Assembly (NCBI GenBank): GCA_035079385.1
Contig: JAVHKY010000026.1
Location: 806,001-870,000, forward strand
From: Aspidiotus rigidus
Lineage: Eukaryota > Arthropoda > Insecta > Hemiptera > Diaspididae
DNA: 64,000 nucleotides
Direction of reading: 5' to 3'
Shown here: piece after piece, positions 43,380-54,019 of the stretch
How the letters are laid out: every line of letters begins with the position of its first letter
How positions within the stretch are numbered: position 1 is the first letter of the stretch
Made by a program: the position numbers and the translations under genes
The notes under the pieces: generated by a model
Told to the model about the DNA's origin: nothing
The model's database searches: none
What the model saw: only the letters and a program-made list of their open reading frames with translations

Positions 43380-44425
43380 CAAAGAAACCTCCATGAAACA
43401 GGTTCCCTGTTTGCCTTGATGAATACAGTCAATGAGCAGCTAACGAAGTAGGCTGCGAGCTTTTTTTTTTCCCATAAAGTGAAGAAATAGTCTTCTTTTT
43501 TGGTTCTGGTTCTTGAACCAAATCAAGGAAACGTTGCTTATCGGTTCTGGTTGTTGGAAGAAAACAGAACCGGTTCTGGTTTCGGCTCTCAGCCTTAGAG
43601 AGTGGAAACTGACCCTAAAAAGTTGGAACCCTTATTGTTTTTTGATGGTTACTTTCGTTTCCAGTTACCGTAATTAATAAACAAATTAAAGAAAGTAGTT
43701 CTTTTCGGTTCTGGTTCTTGAAATTCAGAATATCGGTTTCAGAACTGGTTCCAATTCTCAGCCCCGCTTGGTCCCACCCGGAATAAGCCTTGTCTGAATC
43801 CAAACCAGTGTAATCCTAATATGGGGCAGACCCGATGTAAACCTCATATTAGCTAGACCCGGTATAAGCCTTATATCAGCCAGAATCGGTAAAAGTAAGC
43901 ACTACTTAAGGAAGACCGGCTATTCGCGAATAAAATCAAAGAAGGCGCTCTCTACATTTTCTGTGACGGTCATTTGCGGAAGCTTGGCGAAAAGGTGATG
44001 ATCTTGAAAAATTCATCCGAGATGTTTGAAATTATATTCACTCGATAGGAAATTAGGAGGACTGCAATTTTTGTTCCATACATTTTTAAGAAAAAATAAT
44101 ATTTTGAGAAGGTACGGTCGATTTTATTAATGTGCTGTCTTATGGTGGAAAACGCCATGATCACCTTCTCGACATTGACAACAGCGCCACCACAGATCGC
44201 TTTGCATGCGAATACACCTTTTATTGTTCAGGACCGATGTAAGCTCTATCCGAGTCAGACCCAGATCCTGGTCAGTCTCAGTAAAAGCTCCATTCGTCGA
44301 GTCCGAGCCTGGGACAGACCTGGTGTAAGCCTTATCTCATCCAGACCCAGAGTAGCTCTGTCCAACTTGGGATAAGTTCTGTCCAAATCCGCACCGTTAC
44401 AATCCTAATATGGGACAGACGAAAG
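43380..44425. repeat. Mixed repeats: GGTTCTGGTTCTTGAA words and GGTATAAGCCTTAT minisatellite
   Basis: GGTTCTGGTTCTTGAA-type words recur at 43501, 43535 and 43708. The GGTATAAGCCTTAT minisatellite lies at 43770-43905 and 44225-44425, with non-repeat DNA between. CCATGAAACAGGTTCCCTGT at 43391 is a family end. Confidence 0.5.
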
Positions 44426-44429
44426 AGAA

Positions 44430-45950
44430 GAGCTACTGTGTCTTATCATTGCAATCATGAAATATTCTGTCCATCCATTATGAGAAGTACTGTTTCAGAG
44501 GGCCATGTAGTCATTAATAATATTACCGAAATTGCAAAAATTGGTTTAGAAAACTTGAGAAAATCGGCGATAGATTTGCAAACAGATGTCGCTGGTCGAT
44601 ACCGGGAAAAATTCTGATAAAATTGTTATCACGCTGTCGTAAAACTACCCAATTTTTATGCGAACATTACGCGTTTCTTGTTTCTAATCCGGCGACTAAA
44701 TAGACTAGTCAGTCACTCGTGTACTATCCGCGCTCGTGCGGTAATTAGAAACAATTGCCGCGAAGGTCGAAGGGGTACACGTATGTGCATGACGAGGTTG
44801 GTGTCTCATTTTATCACGCATGCAAACATACATGCGGTGTACCGATATTCATATCCAGTGTATCAACAGTTAGCCATAAACAATAATAACAAGTATATAG
44901 AAACGCTATCAAAATGTGTTGCGGTTTCCCATTCTCTCGACGAGGGGTCGTTACATCCTCGATGCCTGATATGAGGCTGACATTATCGCGAAAATCCTTA
45001 GACCTTCGCGTACACTCCAGTATGACGATAAATGGTTACACGACGCATTCTATTGTTCCTAGTTAATGAAAATCGCGCAACTTGAACAATTTAATCTTAT
45101 TCAATGGTTAGCGAGTCTTTGATTATGTCTCGGATTACATATTTTGCGTATTACGTTTTATAGAAATGGTGTTGTTTCTTTCGAATTTTCGGCAATTAAT
45201 TTTTTGTCGTTTTTTCTTTCCAGATTGGATACTCGAGAATATAAAATTATCGCAATCTCTCCTCGCACAAGCTGCTTGGCTTCTAGCAGCGTAGCGCGGT
45301 AAGTAAACTTTTTACGTATTGACATTAGTCTAGGTTAGGAACATAATATATTTTCTCTGACAAGGCACACAAAATAAAAGTAATTAATGTACATCATCCA
45401 TTTTTCCCCAAAAGCGGTCACTTCATCAATCAGGCCTAAACTTTCATTCTCATTTGAGTGAATTAAGGAAAACCTTTATCAGGTCACTAGTACGTGAGGA
45501 TTTTTCGAATACGCGGCACATATTAAGAAAGAAGAGAAGAACACAAATACTCAACCGCAATATTTTTTAGGAAGACAAATCAAAGTACTTTCGGCGCAAT
45601 GGCCATCATCAATGAACGAACAGATACAATGAAAAATAAATGCGTAAGACTACTACAAACAGATAAATGGGAATAAACAAGAAAGGTCGATTAAACGCCG
45701 ATAGTCGGTAGACGCCGATGAGTTATTAATCGACGTTTCCCAACCAAGCCAGAGCGTTGCCGTTGTCTTCTTTTTCAGCAGCCTCGCAATCGTCATCAAT
45801 GCTTGAAGGGGATGGAAGGAGGTGATCTCGCGTGTAACTTCTTCTTCACCTTGAAGTTCGATTCTTTCCTCGTGCGACTCAGTAGAAAGCAACGCAAAAT
45901 AAGTTGGAATGAGCCCATATTCAGGGCGGCCTCTATTGAGACGTAAACTC
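44430..45950. other. Unassigned region, with one possible small exon
   Basis: No gene recognised apart from the exon candidate at 45224-45298. The segment is free of the repeat families that fill its surroundings. Confidence 0.3.
45224..45298 (+). CDS. Possible 75-nt internal exon
   Basis: A strong acceptor (GTCGTTTTTTCTTTCCAG ending at 45223) and a consensus donor (GTAAGTAAAC from 45299) bracket exactly 75 bases. One frame is open throughout (reads LDTREYKIIAISPRTSCLAS...), starting one base in. The length is a multiple of three. No flanking coding exons are recognised, so a host gene would have to extend over large introns. It may be fortuitous. Confidence 0.25.
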
Positions 45951-47025
45951 CGTGCACTTAGCCAAATGGTTGGCAAATCTCGAAGTCCTCACTTGCTTTC
46001 CGACGAAGGAACATTCATTCAAACAGAATAGGGCGGCATTTGTTGAGGTCAAACTGATGCCCAACGAGGACTTTCTGGTTTTTGGGTTCATATCAAATGA
46101 AGCAGACGGAAAAATTTCGCTCAGTCTTCTCTATGTAGAGCGCCAGGCAGTCAGAACAGGATACTTTATGAATTACACTTTAATCTAAGGAGGGGGTTGA
46201 TCTTTAGGCGAACCCAACTTAACACTGAAGGTGCGAAGTTTATAATGTCTTTCGAAAATTTGCTTAAATAGGGAAGGCGAATCAACGTGAAGTTTTTGAA
46301 GGGAATGGGTTACCGCCTCGACAAAGACGTCTATTGGCTGAGGCTCCTGCATTGATGTAATATTGTTTGATTTCATGACTCCTAAACTCCTGTTCAAGAA
46401 AGTGTTGGAAAAATTACTTCGAGGAGCACCCGATTTGGTACCCCAGTAGCGAAATTCGAGAGGAGAGGCGAGGATTTTTCTTTGGTATAACAATAAACCT
46501 AACAATTTATCAAGGTTTTCCTCTCCCCCTCCTCGAATTTCAGCAACTATGCTACTGGGCAGACTATGCAGAGAGTCACTCACTTCTTTTGCTTTCTTCC
46601 AATTATCAAATTTTTGCATAACGAGCTGACGAAGTGGCTAAGAATTCCTACCACCAGTAGAGGCGAATGCCATACATGGGACGCAAAAAGCACCTCATTC
46701 CATGTGGGAATAGGCCAACCACGAAAACTCTTAGATCCATTGAGCTCGAAATTTCAATTTTCGATCCTCAAATTTCGCCAGTTGAAGCAATGGGGGGGGG
46801 GGGGATATATCCTCCATATCCCCCTTATCTACTCCACTGCCTAGCAACAAGTTTCTTCCCAACCATAAGGTCGAGATCAAGGGTAATATCATTGTGCCGG
46901 GCGAAGGTCTTGATCAGGCACAATTCAGTGCGGAACGGGTCACGGTTGAGAGGGTGGGATACGAGGCGGTGAATCAAAGAAATATAAGGGAATTCTTTAT
47001 GTCTTGAGTGACAGTAGGAGACTTT
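45950..47025 (-). pseudogene. Penelope-like element: RT C-terminus and GIY-YIG endonuclease remnant
   Basis: Near 47010-46835 the minus strand reads YISLIHRLVSHPLNRDPFRT, then ELCLIKTFARHNDITLDLDL, then KKLVARQ. This fits the C-terminal part of a Penelope reverse transcriptase, which typically has NSLIHRLxxHPL then FxxELxxIKxIA. Around 46175-46105 a stretch SVIHKVSCSDCLALYIEKTE matches the GIY-YIG start (VYKIPCxxCxxxYIGxT), with the second G replaced by E. The frame between them (46619-46185) is open for 144 codons and could be the linker. Stops and frameshifts are frequent, so it is inactive. Confidence 0.7.
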
Positions 47026-47990
47026 AGGCTAGGTTCGGGTATTGACTGAAGGCAGCTGTAAGAGATTCCGTCAAGGCCAGGGGCTGTAGATTTCCTTGAA
47101 CAAAGAATTGAGTAGAATTCTTCCCAAGTGAATTGACTGTCTAATAGGTTATTTTCAGGAGGAGGGAATTGTAAATATTAAATATTGACCTCTGAGAAAT
47201 TTGGAGCCCTTGGTGGGACGACTGTGTCAGCAAAGAAAAGTAAGTCATCTTGAGAGATTTTGTGTTTAAAGGAATTGCGACCAAATCTAAATGTTTTGGG
47301 GCACCGCCATATTGTGCCGAGTTTCGTTTCTCTGTTAAATGACGAACTGAATTTTCTGAACGATTCCCTTTTTATACGTTTTAGTTCCCTTCTAACTGTA
47401 GCGTTAGAATGTTGGTAAGAAAGATAGTCCTCGGGAGTGAGAGAGAGTTCCACTTTCTGAAAGCCAAGTTGCGTGCATTCGGGGGTCCACCAAATTGGGG
47501 AAGACTTGCGAACGGATGGAGTGTTTTGTGAATGTGGACGGGGTGTGGAGTAGTTTATTGCTGAATGAATAAGATGAACAAATGAGAGGTAATCTGTTAA
47601 TGGATCGTTAATTGAATTGTGAAAGGTAGGAGTGTTTTTGAGAATGAATTTTTTGAATTTTTCGATGTTAAATTTTCCTACGAGAAAATGAGTCTTGGAC
47701 TCAGTTTGAGGAATGTTTGGAGGTGGAGAAGTATGTTGTATCGTGGTGAAGGTAGGGAAATGGTCACTGCCGTAAGTGTTTGTGTCTACTAGGCATTCAG
47801 AGATTGAGGTAAGATTAGTAGAAACAAATGACAAGTCCAAGGCGTTTCCATCTATGTCAGTAGGATAGTTAGGGTTAAGAAGGACATGAGAGATGTGAAC
47901 AAGAGCTGATTCTAAGTTTTTACCTAAGTGGTTGTAGGAAGTGCTTGTTAAGCGGTACCGAGAGAGGCTTCAAGATCAGCGTGTGATGGG
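47025..47990 (-). pseudogene. I-like LINE fragment: endonuclease C-terminus and start of RT
   Basis: Reading leftward, the minus strand gives NHLGKNLESALVHISHVLLN and YPTDIDGNALDLSFVSTNL, then GSDHFPT, the closing motifs of an APE-type LINE endonuclease (LDL and SDH). Next is a linker with SPIWWTPEC, then PPPENNLLDSQFTWEEF and APGLDGISYSCL, the opening motif of a LINE reverse transcriptase. The 220-codon open frame 47840-47178 lies within it. The element breaks off near 47025, where Penelope sequence starts. It covers the part of ORF2 missing from the copy at 35395-37576. Confidence 0.8.
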
Positions 47991-47999
47991 AAGGCTTGG

Positions 48000-49960
48000 G
48001 GAAATTGCGACCATCAAACGAACTGTGGTTCTGTAGAGGATCGGCTTACGACCTGGTCTAAGGACTTTGAAGCATCATTACTCATAAGGTTTCACAATTG
48101 TATTGCAAACGTTTCCTGGTACTTATTATTAACAAACCAAATGCAAGGAATTTAGGAGTAGCTATTTTGTTTCCAATAATACTGAAGGATGGAATAATTT
48201 TCCTTCAAAATGATGAGAAAATTTTTTCATGTATCTTTTTATTTTTTCGTTGGATTTTTAAATCTAAATTTGGCTTCGGATAGTCGTGTTTAGAGGATAC
48301 AAAAGTACATCACGCGACTATACAAATCAGAATTCTTCTCTCACAATATAGGATTAAGAAGTCAGATTGTATCGCCACTTTAAATATCTCGAAATAAGAG
48401 ATTCCGGAACGAGGAAATGAGAAAAAAAGAAAGAAAAGACACGGTACATCGAATCAATGCGCAAGAAAAGCGAGAACTAAAACTTTCTTTCGCGAATACA
48501 GTATTCTTAATTCTAACCGCTGTGCTCTATATATTAAGCCGTCGATGCTTCGTGAACTATACACAGATTTTAATTCTAACGTAGTCGACAAAACGTAATC
48601 GACGAGAGAAGAAATCCGTCCTCAGCCGTGAGCGCTGTGAACTCGAACTTCGCCAGCGGATCTTAATTCCGGGGGATAAGTATACGTGAATATTTTTCCA
48701 AGCAGCGCGACGAAACCGACACCTTCCATTTACTTGCACTATGACGCCACCCGATCGAACTTTCTACCACCGTCACCTCGAGACCGCGATCAACTTTATA
48801 CCGAAATAATGTCCGTTAACGATAGTTACACTGCCGAAATTGCTAACGAAAAACTTTTCTACATCTTCGGGAATGGTATAGGTTTTCAACTCTCGTTGCT
48901 CGTTGTAGTATAATTTCTCGCAAGCAATTCAATTACCCTCGACGCATTGCACCGCTGGTAAAGAGATTTGGCTGCGACCCAAAGAAAGAAAAAGGAGAGA
49001 GCGTCGTCGTCGTCACCTTCGCCACTTTGACGGGGACCGAATGAAACGCGCTTTCCCTCTCTTTCTCTCTCTCTCACATCCTTTTCTCTTCTTTCTCTTG
49101 ACACCAACCACGCCACTACGAATTCCACTGATAAATGGATAAGAGGCAGCGACGACGCTACAACGTACCGGCGAAATGAAAACGTAAAATACTCGTACAA
49201 TACCAGTGTATACCTTTTCTGTTTCGATGCTGCTTTTCTTTTTTCCGCCGTTTGTCTCCTTTTTCACTTTTCTCGTGCGACGCTAACACAGTTACAGTAC
49301 GTCGAAGGAACGACGCTAAAACCCATTATGATGAAAAAACCGCTAGATAAACACCTAAAACGTCGTCGGTGGAGCTGCGTTTAACGCTAGGAAATAAGTG
49401 CACTCCGCCTTAATTTGAAACGAAATGCCACCGTTGACGCGTGTTTCAAACAAATCCGTGTGTCCTAAATGCTCGAAATCGCGACACACTGTTCAACGCC
49501 AGTTTTATATCTTACTTTTTCTTTTTTCTTCGCGACGCTATAGAACTAAGCCGATGTTGTGTACCCAGACGAAGACGTAACTAAGATTCTCTTCGCCTTT
49601 CCCATATTACGACGACAATGACGCGATATTTGTCTGCATTCGACGGAAGAGAAACATCTTCAGGCGACGCGGTGATTCTGTATGTAGGGTACAGTACACA
49701 ACTTTCGTCCGCTTTTCATAGAAACGACGAAGAGAAGCGACCAAGGTTGGCTATTAGAAACTTTTTCAAAGTTCTTGAAACTGGTTTTCTCAATTTAGAA
49801 GGACGAAGGGTTGTATGTAGATACTGGTCATTGAAACTAACCCAGAAAACTGAGGACCTGGTTGCCTAGTTCTAAGGTGAATTTGATTGCGGGAAACATC
49901 TAACATTGTGTACGTATCTGATCTAGTGGAGGGTTTGCGTGGTTCGGGGATTGTGTTGAA
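48000..49960. other. Unassigned region, CG-richer and largely free of repeats
   Basis: From about 48540 to 49650 the sequence has many CG dinucleotides and a CT microsatellite at 49056-49076, and lacks the dispersed repeats found on both sides. This would suit a promoter or untranslated exon, but no transcript feature can be fixed. An ATG-started frame of 83 codons (49618-49869, +) has no recognised similarity. Confidence 0.3.
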
Positions 49961-50099
49961 AAAGTTGGGATCCCAGATTGCACATGAACACTTCCTCCAC
50001 TACGGGCGACAGCGGACGACCGGACTCCTCTGAAGAGGCAGAGTGCGAGGCCACGTAAAACGCTCTCTTTTGTTTTCCCATCCTTTGATAAAGAAAGCT

Positions 50100-51050
50100 A
50101 TCTTGGAATCTAATCCTCCTCCATGGAGTGCCTAAGGTGCACGAATACGACTATGCGGCCGGTCGTTTCATTCTCATCTTCACCCACTTACTTCTTAAGT
50201 CGCTGGTTTAAATCTCGTATCGAGCTTGATTCTCCCTACTCAGTAAAGAACCCGAGTTCCCTGGCGAACAGGCTGAAGAACGTAAGTCTTCCTCCGCGTT
50301 CGACTTTATGTTCCTTTGATGTTCTTGGATTATTCCATCACATCCCCAAGGCCGTCGCTATCCAACGTATGGGCAAATGTGGTGTCTCTCATGAGAATTC
50401 GAGGAATTTTTTGACCTTTGGTCCCCCAAGTTTTGTAAATTTGATGGGAAATTTTTTGAGTTTCCCGAAGAAATGGTGATTCCTGTTGGTTTTCCTTTGA
50501 GCTCGCTCATTTCAGAAGTCTATGTGTTCAAATGATCTGTTCTCCTTGGGCCGGGCACTTTTGAGTCACGTCTACTATTGGCACAGGTGCGTAGACTACA
50601 TTTTGTGTGCGTAAATCGGCCCTGCAAAACTACTCAAGTTTCTTGCATACTTAATTGGCCAATACCCTTCTATAAAATTCACTCTATGTTGGTAGTTCCT
50701 CAATAAACTTCTTGGATTTGTGCACCACTGTGAGAAACGGCGTCCATGAGTTTGGTATTTATAGGAAAGAAACATCAACCGATATTGTAATCCGCGGGTC
50801 GTCTTTCTGTCCGGTTGCCCACAATCAGCTTAATGCGTCAACTGATTCATATATCTTTGGGACAGGCTGCGTTCCACAAGGAAGTGGCGACGATCAAACA
50901 CCTGGCCAGAGTGAATCAGGTCAAGTTGGACATTGACCTTACGGTCTGGAGGAGGCTTTCTAGAAAATTCTTCGACTCTACTCTCTCCCTTCGTCGGGAA
51001 TCGCACCTTGATTGTAAAAAAAAACCGGCAGTTTGTTTAAGGGAGTTGAA
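50100..51050 (+). pseudogene. Penelope-like reverse transcriptase, degenerate
   Basis: Motifs occur in the right order on the plus strand, across several frames: MRPVVSFSSSPTYFLSRW (from about 50153), SPYSVKNPSSLANRLKNVSL, then PPRSTLCSFDVLGLF with the first catalytic aspartate. Later come WHRCVDYILCA (50576-50608), LLKFLAYLIGQYPSIKFTL, DLCTTVRNGVHEFGIYRKET, and SFCPVAHNQLNA continuing into QLIHISLGQAAFHKEV and KHLARVNQVK. In the catalytic box YVDD is replaced by CVDY, so the second essential aspartate is lost. No GIY-YIG domain follows; a GGGAACC-family repeat begins at 51060. Confidence 0.8.
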
Positions 51051-51054
51051 CGAG

Positions 51055-51845
51055 GGGTGGCAGGGAACCAGTTTTATGGAGGATCTATGACGTCATCAAA
51101 TTGTGAAGTCACAGATCCGCATTTTTGAGCTACATGTGATAGCAGGTGGACTTGTAAAAATGTTGACTTCCAAGCTGTTATGATACGACCTCGAGCTATA
51201 TATGATAGGGGGTTAGGAGGAGGACTTGGGAAAACCCTGTTTTATAGGGCTCGTCGGATCTGAAAAACTCACGGAGTTAAACGAGGGATGGCAGGGAACC
51301 TATTTTATGGGGCACGTGGATCTAAAAAATGTAGATTGTGACGTCATAAGGCTAATCTATGACGTCATCAAACTGTGACGTCACAGGTCTCGTCCCCAGA
51401 TGGGGATATCCATGAAGTCATCAAACTGTGACGTCATAGGCCCCGCCCGTCAAGCTATATATGATAGGAGGGGACTTGGAAAATTTTCGAGCTCCGAGCT
51501 CTGCCGGGTGGCGGACGTTTTTTCCAAAAAACCCTCCGATAAAACAGGTTCCCTGTTAAAAAACTGACCAATGGCGTCATAAAACTAAAACGTCACAGGC
51601 TCCACCCCTTGAGCTATACATGATAGAAGGGGGACTTGAGAAATTTTCGAGCACCGATCCTTGCCGGCGAACCGGACGGTGGATTTTTTCCGAAAACTCT
51701 CCAATCCAACGGATTCTTTGTTGAAAAACTGATCTATGATGTCATCAGATTGTGACGTTTTAAGGCTGACCTGTGACGTCACAGGCCCCGCCCACAAACT
51801 ATATATGATAGGTGGGGGACTTGTAAAAATTTAGATCTCCGAAAT
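51055..51845. repeat. GGGAACC-family repeats with many TGACGTCA words
   Basis: Several partial copies are joined head to tail: GGCAGGGAACCAGTTTTATG (51059), GGCAGGGAACCTATTTTATG (51290) and GATAAAACAGGTTCCCTG (51537). Between them are GCTATATATGATAGGAGG units and at least six TGACGTCA palindromes (51086 to 51781). Confidence 0.7.
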
Positions 51846-53800
51846 ATATATGATAGTAAAGTGTCTACCGGTCAAGTAAGTCAAGTAAATTAAGTAAAAA
51901 TCAAGTATTTGATAAAAGGTAAACAAGTAAAAGTCAAGTATTTTCATTAACGGTCAAGCGAAAATAATGGAAATGACTAAAAATGTTGACAAAAAAAAGA
52001 CAAAAAAAACATTTTTACCCAATTTGACTTTTTTTTTTTCTTTTTTGCTTGTCAACTCGCTTACTTACTTGGAAAAAAGGTCAAGTATAAGTCAAATAAA
52101 AGTCAAGTATTTCCAGAATGTCCTTTCAGTAGACACCTTGTAGGAGGAGGACTTGGATGGGGACCTGGGAAATTTTCGAGCTCCGATCTTTGCCGGCGTA
52201 CCGAACGGTGGAAGTTTTTTTCCGAAAAATACTTTGATAAAACAGATTCTCCGTTGAAAAACTGATCTATGACGTCATCAGATTGTGACGTCATAAGGCT
52301 GACCTGTGACGTCACAGGCTCCGCCCACAAACTATATATGATAGGTGGGGGACTTGTAAAAATTTAGATCTCCGAATGTGATTATTTTTTCAGGGTGTCT
52401 ACCGGTCAAGTAAGTCAAGTAAATTAAGTAAAAATCAAGTATTTTTGATAAAAGGTCAACAAGTAAACAAGTAAAAGTCAAGTATTTTCATTACCGGTCA
52501 AGCAAAAATGATAGAAATGACTAAAAATGTTGGCAAAAAAAAGACAAAAAATCGTTGTATTTTTACCCAATTTGACTTTTTTTTTTCTTTTTTGCTTGTA
52601 AACTTGCTTACTTACTTGGAAAAAAGGTCAAGTATAAGTCAAATAAAAATCAAGTATTTCCAGAATGTCCTTTCAGTAGACACCTTGTAGGAGGGGGACT
52701 TGGATGGGGACCTGGGAAATTTTCGAGCTCCGATCTTTGCCGGCGTACCGAACGGTGGAAGTTTTTTTCCGAAAAATACTTTGATAAAACAGATTCCCGT
52801 TGAAAAACTGATCTATGACGTCATCAGATTGTGACGTCATAAGGCTGACCTGTGACGTCACAGGCTCCGCCCACAAACTATATATGATAGGTGGGGGACT
52901 TGTAAAAATTTAGATCTCCGAATGTGATTATTTTTTCAGGGTGTCTACCGGTCAAGTAAGTCAAGTAAATTAAGTAAAAATCAAGTATTTTTGATAAAAG
53001 GTCAACAAGTAAACAAGTAAAAGTCAAGTATTTTCATTACCGGTCAAGCAAAAATGATGGAAATGACTAAAAATGTTGGCAAAAAAAAGACAAAAAATCG
53101 TTGTATTTTTACCCAATTTGACTTTTTTTTTTCTTTTTTGCTTGTAAACTTGCTTACTTACTTGGAAAAAAGGTCAAGTATAAGTCAAATAAAAATCAAG
53201 TATTTCCAGAATGTCCTTTCAGTAGACACCTTGTAGGAGGGGGACTTGGATGGGGACCTGGGAAATTTTCGAGCTCCGATCTTTGCCGGCGTACCGAACG
53301 GTGGAAGTTTTTTTCCGAAAAATACTTTGATAAAACAGATTCCCGTTGAAAAACTGATCTATGACGTCATCAGATTGTGACGTCATAAGGCTGACCTGTG
53401 ACGTCACAGGCTCCGCCCACAAACTATATATGATAGGTGGGGGACTTGTAAAAATTTAGATCTCCGAATGTGATTATTTTTTCAGGGTGTCTACCGGTCA
53501 AGTAAGTCAAGTAAATTAAGTAAAAATCAAGTATTTTTGATAAAAGGTCAACAAGTAAACAAGTAAAAGTCAAGTATTTTCATTACCGGTCAAGCAAAAA
53601 TGATGGAAATGACTAAAAATGTTGGCAAAAAAAAGACAAAAAATCGTTGTATTTTTACCCAATTTGACTTTTTTTTTTCTTTTTTGCTTGTAAACTTGCT
53701 TACTTACTTGGAAAAAAGGTCAAGTATAAGTCAAATAAAAGTCAAGTATTTTCAGAATATCCTTTCATTAGACACTGTGTAGGAGGAGGACTTGGGAAAT
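51846..53800. repeat. Tandem array with 546-bp unit
   Basis: Complete units start at 52391 and 52937 with CAGGGTGTCTACCGGTCAAG, and a partial one at 53483; the spacing is exactly 546 bases both times. A more diverged unit starts near 51857. Each unit consists of a CAAGTAAAAGTCAAGTATTT block bounded by CAGGGTGTCTACC and GTAGACACC, then a block with CTCCGATCTTTGCCGGCGTA, three TGACGTCA palindromes and ACTATATATGATAGGTGGGG. Units at 52391 and 52937 differ at very few positions, so amplification is recent, or homogenised, or partly an assembly effect. The open frames inside are by-products. Confidence 0.9.
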
Positions 53801-54010
53801 TTCGAGCTCCGATCTTTGCTGGCAGACTGGACGGTGGACGTTTTTTTCCAAAAAACCCTTCGATAAAACAAGTTCCCTGTTGAAAAAGCTGATCTGTGAC
53901 GTCACAGGCTCCGCTCCCAAGCTCCGAGCTTTGCCGGTCGGACGGCGGACGTTTTTTCTGGAAACCTTCCCCCCCCCACCCGATAAAACAGGTTGCCTAT
54001 TAAAAACGTT
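53800..54010. repeat. GGGAACC-family fragments after the array
   Basis: CGATAAAACAAGTTCCCTGT (53862) and CGATAAAACAGGTTGCCTAT (53981) are two family ends about 120 bases apart, with TGACGTCACAGGCTCCGC between them. Confidence 0.6.
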
Positions 54011-54019
54011 TGTTGGTAC

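Noticed and set aside
52103..53782. Repeated 60-75 codon open frames in the 546-bp array
   Set aside because: They recur only because the unit is tandemly repeated; the frames start at repeat words and contain poly-lysine or poly-phenylalanine tracts from A/T runs.
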